DNA of 21,275 bases. It comes from CALJEL01 sp041082235. GTDB lineage: Bacteria; Nitrospirota; Thermodesulfovibrionia; Thermodesulfovibrionales; CALJEL01. The stretch is taken from NCBI GenBank assembly GCA_041082235.1, contig JBDOIG010000011.1, forward strand, positions 1 through 21,275, written 5' to 3'. The notes beneath the pieces are model-generated. The model did not search any database. It was given only the letters and a program-made list of their open reading frames with translations, and was not told the origin of the DNA. Positions within the stretch are counted from its first letter, which is position 1, and each line of letters opens with the position of its first letter. This document shows, in pieces, positions 13,790 to 20,311 of the stretch. The position numbers were made by a program, and so were the translations under genes.

Positions 13790-14452
13790 ATGATCCACTT
13801 TGAAGGTGTTTCAAAGATATATGAAAAACAACTCGCCCTTAAGGAGATCACCCTCTCAATAGAAAAGGGAGAACTTGTTTATATTACAGGACCCTCAGGT
13901 GCCGGGAAAACAACACTGTTGAAGCTCATTTATGCCCATGAAAGGCCTGAGAAGGGAAGGCTCGTTGTGGGCGACTATGACCTCTCTGTTATCACTCAGA
14001 AAGAGATACCCCTCTTAAGAAGAATGGTCGGAATAGTCTTTCAGGACTTCAGACTCATTGATACAAAGACGGTCTTTGAGAATGTGGCAATGCCCTTGAG
14101 AATTCGAGGACTCAGTGACAGAGATTTAAAGGATTTTGTCTTTGATAGCCTGAGGCTTGTTAACCTGAGGCATAAGATAGAGGCCTATCCTCCTACACTT
14201 TCAGGTGGTGAACAGCAGAGGATTGCTATTGCAAGGGCTATAGTTGCTGAGCCACAGATATTACTTGCAGACGAGCCAACAGGCAATCTTGACCCTGAAA
14301 ACACAAAGGCTATAATGGACATATTCAAGGAGATAAATGCAAAGGGAACTACAGTGGTGATTGCTACTCACAATCCTGACCTTTATACCCACAGTGGAAG
14401 AAGGGTCTTCAAGCTACAGGAAGGTTCACTTACGGGGGTGGAGGTCCTATGA
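13790..14452 (+). CDS. ftsE: Cell division ATP-binding protein FtsE
   Basis: FtsE is the ATPase of the FtsEX complex, which couples divisome activity to peptidoglycan splitting. Walker A is GPSGAGKT at 34-41, the Q-loop is VFQDFRLI, the signature is LSGGEQQR near 138, Walker B is ILLADEP near 160, and the H-loop is ATHN near 194. VFQDFRLI is typical of FtsE rather than other ABC ATPases. The 220-residue length is normal. The start is 12 bp after a dispersed hairpin and has no good ribosome site. The stop overlaps ftsX (ATGA), the usual coupling. The upstream transketolase pair is on the same strand and probably co-transcribed unless the hairpin terminates. Confidence 0.96.
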   Translation: MIHFEGVSKIYEKQLALKEITLSIEKGELVYITGPSGAGKTTLLKLIYAHERPEKGRLVVGDYDLSVITQKEIPLLRRMVGIVFQDFRLIDTKTVFENVAMPLRIRGLSDRDLKDFVFDSLRLVNLRHKIEAYPPTLSGGEQQRIAIARAIVAEPQILLADEPTGNLDPENTKAIMDIFKEINAKGTTVVIATHNPDLYTHSGRRVFKLQEGSLTGVEVL

Positions 14453-15330
14453 TTACTGGTTATTCCTTTAGATTTGCCTTTGAGAGTCTAAAAAAGGAAT
14501 TCTGGATAAATGTCATAGCAGCACTTTCTGCAGGCGTGGGGCTCTTTATTATTGCAATACTCAGCATTACATTTTACAGCATTAACTCCGTTGCAAAAAA
14601 ACTCCCGGAAAGGTTTACAATCATACTTTATATGAAGGATAACACACCAGCAGATGAAATAAATAAGCTACTCCTGAACCTGAAGAATAATTCAATGGTA
14701 AGGTCTGCAAGACTTATTACAAAGGATTCGGCCCTCAATGAGCTAAAAAAGAGATTGAAGGATTCAAGTTTCTTGATTGAGGGGCTTGATGAAAATCCTT
14801 TGCCTGATTCTGTTGAGATAAGGCTAAGATCAGATGCCGTTGAGAAAGCCCTTTTAAAAGACTTTATTAAGGAGCTGAGGTCCGTACCTTCGGTTGATGA
14901 CATAGATTATGGAGAAGATGTAATGGAATCCATTGTAATGATAAAAAAGGCTGTTGAGACCTCCGGCATAGCCTTTATAGCAGTTATTTTAACAGGGATT
15001 TTATTTAATTTTTATACAACCATCAGGATACTCTTTTATAGAAGAAAAGAAGAGGTGGAGACCTTTAAACTGCTCGGTGCGTCTGGTGGTTTTATACGGG
15101 CTCCTTTTCTTATTGAAGGTGCAGCTATTGGTATTGCAGGTGGTCTGGTAGCTTCACTGATGGTCTTTGGACTTACTCAGGTCTTTGCCTTCCTTTCCAC
15201 GAGGCTGCCCTTTATTGCTTCATTTAATATTCAACCCTATTTACTTAGTTTTTTAATAATATTACCCCTCGCCGGAGCTCTTCTTGGAGTAGCAGGTGCC
15301 TTCTTGAGTATTGGAAGAATCAGATATTGA
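14449..15330 (+). CDS. ftsX: Cell division permease-like protein FtsX
   Basis: FtsX is the membrane partner of FtsE; its periplasmic loop recruits EnvC-type activators. The 293-residue protein shows the expected four transmembrane segments: about 22-45 (VIAALSAGVGLFIIAIL), 171-192 (FIAVILTGILFNFY), 220-245 (GAAIGIAGGLVASLMVFGL) and 263-285 (LSFLIILPLAGALLGVAGAF). The large extracytoplasmic loop lies between the first two (about 47-168). The cytoplasmic RKEEVETFKLLGAS is the family's ATPase coupling region. It overlaps ftsE by 4 bp, and envC starts 2 bp after its stop, so the three are translated together. Confidence 0.95.
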   Translation: MITGYSFRFAFESLKKEFWINVIAALSAGVGLFIIAILSITFYSINSVAKKLPERFTIILYMKDNTPADEINKLLLNLKNNSMVRSARLITKDSALNELKKRLKDSSFLIEGLDENPLPDSVEIRLRSDAVEKALLKDFIKELRSVPSVDDIDYGEDVMESIVMIKKAVETSGIAFIAVILTGILFNFYTTIRILFYRRKEEVETFKLLGASGGFIRAPFLIEGAAIGIAGGLVASLMVFGLTQVFAFLSTRLPFIASFNIQPYLLSFLIILPLAGALLGVAGAFLSIGRIRY

Positions 15331-15331
15331 G

Positions 15332-16519
15332 ATGAAAGGCAAGCCAGGAGTAAGAAACAAGAAGTCTGAAAGATTTTTATTATCCCGAAGGCTTTTTAGC
15401 CTCTGTCTTTTTACTTTATTTCTGATACTGATATCACTGTCTGTTTTTGCTCAGGATCTTCAGGAGAGGCTTAAGTCCATAGAAGATGAGATAAAAAGAT
15501 ATGAGGAGCGTCTCAAGAAAGAGCAGGAAAAAGAGTTTTCTGTGATAAATGAACTGGGAAGGATTAGCTCTGAGCTTGCAGAGGTAAAGGACAGGATAAG
15601 AGAACACAAAAAGAAACTAAGGCAGACAGAACAGAAACTATCAGCAATACAGCGTGAGATAGCCACGCTTGAAGGTAGACTTCAGAAGAGGTTGCAATGG
15701 TTGAAGAAAAAATTAAGAGCACTGTGGACTTATGGCTATGTAAGGGAGATGGAGTTTCTTTTTGGCTCAAGAAGCGGAGGTGAATTTCTAAGGAACTGGA
15801 GGTACCTCACATTGCTGATGAAATATGACAGGAAGGCAATGGAACAGATGAGGAGAGACATTGAAGAGCTGAGGGGAAAGGAGAATGAACTTTCTTCACT
15901 GAGGAAGGAAATAAAAAAGGCCCTTGCTGAGATGGAACATGAACAGCTTGTCCTTTTAAAGCTGAGGGAGGAAAAGAAGATTCTCCTTTTGAGTGTGAGG
16001 CAAAAAAAAGAACAATATGAGAAGATGATCAGGGAGTTGAATGAGGCTCAGAAGAGACTTGTAAAGATTATAGATGAATCTCGTATACAGGGGAGTGCCG
16101 GGGAAGACAGGGGATTCCTTTTAAAGAGAGGAAGGCTTGCCTGGCCTGTGAATGGAAAGGTAAAGATACCCTTTGGTTATCAAAGGGATCCCTTAACAGG
16201 GGTGCCTGTCTTCAGGAGTGGCATATATATACTGACCGATGAGGATTCTACAGTTTCAGCAGTATATTCTGGCAAGGTAGCCTATACTGGTGAGCTTAAG
16301 GGTTATGGAAGGGTTATGATAATAGCCCATGGTGGTAATTATCACAGTGTCTATGCAAACCTCTCAGAGATTTTTTTTAAGCCAGGAGATATAATATTAG
16401 AAAGGCAGGCCATTGGCAGGGTGGGCGAATCTCAGATAATAGAGGGTACAGGACTTTATTTTGAGATTCGCTATAAAGGAAAGCCGCTTGACCCATTGCA
16501 ATGGTTAAAGAAAAAGTAG
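15332..16519 (+). CDS. envC: EnvC-like amidase activator (coiled coil plus degenerate LytM/M23 domain)
   Basis: EnvC proteins are exported and activate cell-wall amidases under FtsEX control. A signal peptide (SLCLFTLFLILISLSVFAQ) precedes a long coiled coil (about residues 45-245, rich in E, K, L and R) and a C-terminal LytM domain (about 270-395). The zinc ligands of active M23 peptidases are replaced: the HxxxD position reads FRSGIYI, the SLYGH position reads SVYANL, and the HxH position reads GLYFEI. GLYFEIRYKGKPLDP closely resembles E. coli EnvC, so this is a regulator rather than a hydrolase. ATG 15332 is preferred to an upstream TTG at 15311 inside ftsX. Length is 395 residues. ctpA follows after 13 bp. 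Confidence 0.92.
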   Translation: MKGKPGVRNKKSERFLLSRRLFSLCLFTLFLILISLSVFAQDLQERLKSIEDEIKRYEERLKKEQEKEFSVINELGRISSELAEVKDRIREHKKKLRQTEQKLSAIQREIATLEGRLQKRLQWLKKKLRALWTYGYVREMEFLFGSRSGGEFLRNWRYLTLLMKYDRKAMEQMRRDIEELRGKENELSSLRKEIKKALAEMEHEQLVLLKLREEKKILLLSVRQKKEQYEKMIRELNEAQKRLVKIIDESRIQGSAGEDRGFLLKRGRLAWPVNGKVKIPFGYQRDPLTGVPVFRSGIYILTDEDSTVSAVYSGKVAYTGELKGYGRVMIIAHGGNYHSVYANLSEIFFKPGDIILERQAIGRVGESQIIEGTGLYFEIRYKGKPLDPLQWLKKK

Positions 16520-16532
16520 GAGGAGAGATAAG

Positions 16533-17810
16533 ATGAGAAAAAGGATCTTCAAGATTTTTGTAGTGCTTTTACTTATCCTCGCTGGCATATTCATCGGCAG
16601 GATAAGCACAGCCACAAAGAGTGGGGCAGAGGGCTATGAGGAATTAAAAGTCTTTACAGAAGCCTTTTCTGTAATAAAAAGAAACTATGTTGATGAGGTA
16701 AAGACAAAGGACCTTATATATTCAGCCATAAAGGGTATGGTTGGCAGCCTTGATCCCCATTCTGGTTTCATGACACCAGAGGCCTATAAGGAGATGCAGA
16801 TAGAGACAAAGGGTGAATTTGGTGGCATAGGAATACAGATAGGGATAAAAGACAATACACTTACAGTAATAGCACCTATAGAGGATACACCTGCCTGGAA
16901 GGCTGGTATTAAGGCAGGAGATAAGATTATAAAGATTAATGGTGAATCTACAGCGGATATGGGTCTTCAGGATGCAGTCAATAAGATGCGCGGGCCAAAA
17001 GGGACAAAGGTTACCATTACAATAATGAGAGAAGGATGGAAGTCTCCCCAGGATTTCACCATGGTGAGGGATATAATCCATGTAAAAAGTGTAAAATCAA
17101 AGGTAATAGAAAAGGGCATTGGATACATAAAATTATCAGCTTTTCAGGAACAAAGTGCCAATGACCTTGCCATTGCCTTAAAGGAACTGGTTGAAAAGGA
17201 GAAGATAAACTCTCTTGTCCTTGACCTGAGAAACAATCCTGGTGGGCTCCTCCAGAGTGCAGTGGAGGTGACTGATCAGTTCCTTGAACCAGGAAAACTT
17301 GTGGTATCAATCAAGGGAAGGACAGGTGAAAAAACAGAATACTTTACAGAGGGGCTTAGGCCAAACTATAAATTACCTGTCGTTGTACTTGTTAATCATG
17401 GAAGTGCCAGTGCTTCAGAGATAGTGGCTGGTGCACTTAAGGATCACAGAAGGGCCATAACCCTGGGTACCACCACCTTCGGTAAAGGCTCTGTGCAGAA
17501 CATAGTGCCACTCAGTGATGGATCTGGTCTGAGACTCACTACTGCAAAATACTATACACCGAGCGGTGTATCCATACATGGAGAGGGCATCACTCCTGAT
17601 ATTGTTGTCAAGCTCGAGGCAAAGGCACCTGATAAGGAAAGACCTGTGTTGAGGGAAAAGGATATCCAGAGACACCTGCAGGAAAAGACCGATGAAGTAC
17701 CTCTTGAAACAGCACCTGTGGAGGTTGAGGAAAAGGATGACCTTCAGCTCCAGAGGGCAATTGAGCTCCTGAAGACCTGGGATATATTTAAGAAGCTACC
17801 CCAGACATAG
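16533..17810 (+). CDS. ctpA: Carboxy-terminal processing protease (S41 family)
   Basis: This exported serine protease has a PDZ domain and trims or degrades periplasmic proteins. An uncleaved or cleaved signal segment (residues 7-24, VVLLLILAGIFIG) is followed by a cap region and the PDZ domain (about 93-170). The protease core has LVLDLRNNPGG at 228-238, S293 in GSASASE and K318 in FGKGSVQ, 25 residues apart as in known CtpA enzymes. The C-terminal tail is charged. Length (425) is typical. An AGGAGAGA ribosome site is present just upstream. Position after ftsEX-envC is common, and family members are known to process cell-wall hydrolases or their adaptors. Confidence 0.95.
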   Translation: MRKRIFKIFVVLLLILAGIFIGRISTATKSGAEGYEELKVFTEAFSVIKRNYVDEVKTKDLIYSAIKGMVGSLDPHSGFMTPEAYKEMQIETKGEFGGIGIQIGIKDNTLTVIAPIEDTPAWKAGIKAGDKIIKINGESTADMGLQDAVNKMRGPKGTKVTITIMREGWKSPQDFTMVRDIIHVKSVKSKVIEKGIGYIKLSAFQEQSANDLAIALKELVEKEKINSLVLDLRNNPGGLLQSAVEVTDQFLEPGKLVVSIKGRTGEKTEYFTEGLRPNYKLPVVVLVNHGSASASEIVAGALKDHRRAITLGTTTFGKGSVQNIVPLSDGSGLRLTTAKYYTPSGVSIHGEGITPDIVVKLEAKAPDKERPVLREKDIQRHLQEKTDEVPLETAPVEVEEKDDLQLQRAIELLKTWDIFKKLPQT

Positions 17811-17817
17811 TGCTTTT

Positions 17818-18501
17818 ATGCCTTTCAAAAGGATAATCTTTGACATAGAGACTGTTGGAAAGGATTTTGAAAGCCTTGAGCAACATATTCAGGATTATCT
17901 CCTGAGATGGGCTGATACAGAGGAGAAGGAAGAGGAGATAAAAGAGAGGCTTGGCCTTTATCCTGTAACGGGTGAGATAGTAGCCATAGGTCTATTTGAC
18001 CCGGATACAGCTAAGGGAAAGGTATATTTTCAGGCACCTGCGTCAGACCCTTTTCTGCCCTTTGAGGAAAATGGCATATGGTATGAGACAGGCACAGAAG
18101 AAGAGATACTCAATAAATTCTGGAATGAAATAAAGGATTATGATCAGATAATAACCTTCAATGGCAGGGGTTTTGACTGTCCCTTTATCCTCATAAGGTC
18201 GGCACTGTACAGGATAAGGCCGTCAAAGGACATCATGCCCAATCGTTATAATAATAGCCATACAGACCTTCTTGATCAGCTTACCTTTTATGGTATTACA
18301 AGAAAATACAGTCTGGATATATGGTGTCGCTTTTTTGGCATTACAAGTCCGAAGGAAGAAGGTATTACAGGTCTTCAGGTCAAGGAACTGTTTATGAAGG
18401 GACAATACATGGAGATAGCCAGATACTGTGCAAGGGATCTTATTGCAACCAAGAAGCTTTTTGAATACTGGGATCAGTATATAAGATTCCGTAATGAGTG
18501 A
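17818..18501 (+). CDS. Predicted 3'-5' exonuclease related to the PolB exonuclease domain
   Basis: The 227-residue protein has the DEDDy-type motifs of the ribonuclease H-like exonuclease fold: ExoI FDIET (D9, E11), ExoII TFNGRGFDCPF (D near 118) and ExoIII YCARDLIAT (Y and D near 202-206). This matches the stand-alone DNA_pol_B_exo2 family. The biological role is unknown; DNA repair or RNA processing are guesses. It starts 7 bp after ctpA with no clear ribosome site. Its last codons (RFRNE, then TGA) lie within a GTAATG/TGATGAG repeat, so the natural C-terminus may once have been different. Confidence 0.88.
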   Translation: MPFKRIIFDIETVGKDFESLEQHIQDYLLRWADTEEKEEEIKERLGLYPVTGEIVAIGLFDPDTAKGKVYFQAPASDPFLPFEENGIWYETGTEEEILNKFWNEIKDYDQIITFNGRGFDCPFILIRSALYRIRPSKDIMPNRYNNSHTDLLDQLTFYGITRKYSLDIWCRFFGITSPKEEGITGLQVKELFMKGQYMEIARYCARDLIATKKLFEYWDQYIRFRNE

Positions 18502-18571
18502 TGCGCTATCCGTAATGAGTTTTAATCTGGAATGGATAATATATTTAATTAACTCATTACCATCACTGATC
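18490..18571 (+). repeat. GTAATG/TGATGAG-type dispersed hairpin, copy 4
   Basis: Inner arms GTAATGAGTT (18512-18521) and AACTCATTAC (18551-18560) are perfect over 10 bp; outer arms GTGATG (18498-18503) and CATCAC (18561-18566) are perfect over 6 bp. The left arm supplies the stop codon (TGA, 18499-18501) of the exonuclease gene. It fills most of the gap to mnmA. Confidence 0.82.
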
Positions 18572-18589
18572 AAGAATAACTGAATAAAG

Positions 18590-19660
18590 ATGCATAAGGT
18601 AATTGTTGGCATGAGTGGGGGTGTTGATTCCTCCACTGCTGCCTATCTCCTTAAAAAAAAGGGATACGAGGTAGAGGGTGTAAGTTTCATACTCTATGAG
18701 GCAAGGTTAAGGAGGGAGCCCTCCTACAGACATGTAGCCTGCTGCAGCATTGAGGCAATAAAAGAAGCAGCCATTGTAGCAGACCAGATTGGAATTCCAC
18801 ACAGTATTATTGATCTCAGGGAGAAATTTATTGACAAGGTAATAAATCCCTTTATTACCTCCTATAGAAAGGGGCTCACCCCAAATCCCTGTATCCTCTG
18901 CAATAGATATATTAAATTCCCTGTTCTTTTAGAGATAGCTGATGAAAGAGATGCCTTCTTCATATCAACAGGCCATTATGCAAGGGTAATGGATGGCAGG
19001 CTTTTTAAAGGTATAGATCAAAAAAAAGACCAGTCCTATGTGCTTTATGCACTGCAGAAAGAAGAGTTCAAGAGACTCATACTTCCTCTGGGAGGGCTAA
19101 CAAAAGACAGGGTTAGGGAGATTGCAAGGTCCCTGGGCCTTATATCAGCCAGAAGACCTGAAAGTCAGGAGATATGCTTTATAGCAGAGAGGAGATATTC
19201 TGAGTTCATAAATGCCTTTACAGAGCCAGAGGAGGGACCAGTTATTGATATAAAAACAGGGGAGATATTGAAGACCCACAGAGGCATATTCCACTACACT
19301 ATAGGACAGAGAAGGGGTCTTGGAATATCCTCAAGGGAACCCTATTATGTGGTAAAGATAGATCCTGAAAAAAGAATTGTATATGTAAGTAATAAAGAAG
19401 ATGCCTTTAAAAGAGAGATTATTATCACTGATTTAAATATCCTTGAGCCCTCAGCCCTCAGCCTTCAGTCCTCCTTCAGGGCAACTGTAAAGATTCGCTC
19501 CACCATGAAGGATGAACCAGCAACGATCTACCCGAACGGCGGGCTTGCAAAGATTGTCTTTGACTCTCCCCAGTGGGCTCCTGCCCCTGGCCAGTCAGCG
19601 GTGTTTTATGATGGAGAGCTGGTGATTGGTGGTGGAATTATAAAAGAGGTAAGAGGCTAA
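18590..19660 (+). CDS. mnmA: tRNA-specific 2-thiouridylase MnmA
   Basis: MnmA makes 2-thiouridine at the wobble position 34 of Lys, Glu and Gln tRNAs. The ATP pyrophosphatase loop GMSGGVDSS is at 7-15, the nucleophile C101 is in NPCILCN, the second catalytic cysteine C196 is in ESQEICFI, and the C-terminal domain shows IGQRRGLGI. At 356 residues it is of normal length. Residues about 287-294 (PSALSLQS) are encoded by a heptamer array and lie in a loop before the VKIR strand of the C-terminal barrel. No good ribosome site precedes ATG 18590. The gene is followed by a promoter for the next transcription unit. Confidence 0.96.
   Translation: MHKVIVGMSGGVDSSTAAYLLKKKGYEVEGVSFILYEARLRREPSYRHVACCSIEAIKEAAIVADQIGIPHSIIDLREKFIDKVINPFITSYRKGLTPNPCILCNRYIKFPVLLEIADERDAFFISTGHYARVMDGRLFKGIDQKKDQSYVLYALQKEEFKRLILPLGGLTKDRVREIARSLGLISARRPESQEICFIAERRYSEFINAFTEPEEGPVIDIKTGEILKTHRGIFHYTIGQRRGLGISSREPYYVVKIDPEKRIVYVSNKEDAFKREIIITDLNILEPSALSLQSSFRATVKIRSTMKDEPATIYPNGGLAKIVFDSPQWAPAPGQSAVFYDGELVIGGGIIKEVRG
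19446..19473 (+). repeat. In-frame heptamer array in mnmA
   Basis: Four 7-bp units: AGCCCTC twice (19446-19459), AGCCTTC and AGTCCTC. The 28-bp array is read in frame. The unit is the same type as CTTCAGC in aroA (1823-1850) in another phase. Confidence 0.8.
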
Positions 19661-19672
19661 AAAATTTATTCC

Positions 19673-19701
19673 TTGACAAGAGGGTTAAATTTTTATATAT
19701 T
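19673..19701 (+). promoter_or_regulatory. Predicted strong sigma70-type promoter of the DUF3015 gene
   Basis: A perfect TTGACA (19673-19678), a 17-bp spacer and TATATT (19696-19701). It lies 12 bp after the mnmA stop. Transcription would start near 19708, leaving a leader of about 120 nt. Confidence 0.75.
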
Positions 19702-19707
19702 TTAAAG

Positions 19708-19822
19708 TAAGCCTTATCAGGAAAGGGGGTGATAAAAAGAAAAGAAGAGGAGGGGATTTTTAATCTCCATCATATTTTAAAGCCGTCAGTATATCTGCTG
19801 ATAGGTTACAGCAAGAAGGAGG
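19708..19822 (+). promoter_or_regulatory. Structured 5' leader, no known riboswitch recognised, ending in a strong ribosome site
   Basis: Three local inverted repeats are seen: TTATCA/TGATAA (19714-19735), GGGGATT/AATCTCC (19752-19768, one G-T) and TCAGTA/TGCTGA (19786-19801, one T-G). AAGGAGG (19816-19822) lies 6 bp before the ATG at 19829. The leader may stabilise the message or be regulatory; I could not match it to a known class. Confidence 0.4.
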
Positions 19823-19828
19823 AAGAAT

Positions 19829-20302
19829 ATGAAGAGGATATTTATCTTAGTGGTTATTTCTTTATTTATTGCAAGCACTGCCTTTGCAGCAGGTCAGGCA
19901 AGAAGGAATGTAGGTTGCGGTCTTGGAACCATGTTGTTCAAAGATAGTGCAGATGATAAGTGGCTTCTTCAGGCACTTCAGGCAACAACAAATGGCACAT
20001 TTGGCAATCAGACCTTTGGTGTTACAACAGGGACATCAGAATGTGAAAGGGCAACAAAGATTGCCAGCAATGAGAAACTGAATCAGTTTGTGGCAGATAA
20101 TATGGATAACCTTGCAAAGGATATCGCAATGGGTCATGGTGAAACCCTCGATACACTCGCAGAATTGATGGAAGTACCACTTCAGCAAAGAGCTGAATTT
20201 TATTCAAAGCTTCAGGTAAACTTCTCCAGTATCTTTACCTCTGCAGATGTTCAGGCAGCAGAGGTCCTTGACAATATCGTAACCATAACATCACAGAGTT
20301 AA
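19829..20302 (+). CDS. DUF3015 family exported protein
   Basis: A 157-residue protein with a clear signal peptide (MKRIFILVVISLFIASTAFA, cleavage likely after AFA at about residue 20), so the mature protein is periplasmic. Family features are NVGCGLGTMLFKD, GTSECE (a likely disulfide between the two cysteines, C29 and C70) and an alpha-helical C-terminal half. DUF3015 has no known activity. The gene has its own good promoter and ribosome site, which suggests an abundant product. It is followed after 9 bp by a DUF4105 gene, a pairing I recall from other Gram-negative genomes, which suggests a shared envelope function. Confidence 0.88.
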   Translation: MKRIFILVVISLFIASTAFAAGQARRNVGCGLGTMLFKDSADDKWLLQALQATTNGTFGNQTFGVTTGTSECERATKIASNEKLNQFVADNMDNLAKDIAMGHGETLDTLAELMEVPLQQRAEFYSKLQVNFSSIFTSADVQAAEVLDNIVTITSQS

Positions 20303-20311
20303 TTTTATTAA

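Noticed and set aside
8245..18571. CRISPR array as an explanation for repeated TGATGAG words
   Set aside because: Copies are kilobases apart, imperfect and palindromic, with no regular spacers and no cas genes.
19708..19828. Cyclic di-GMP (GEMM) or other known riboswitch in the DUF3015 leader
   Set aside because: AAAGCC and GGAAA are present, but the conserved order and partner motifs (such as GCAAACC) are missing.
19729..19947. Small ORF in the DUF3015 leader
   Set aside because: GTG start without a ribosome site, and more than half overlaps the DUF3015 gene in another frame; composition looks like untranslated sequence.
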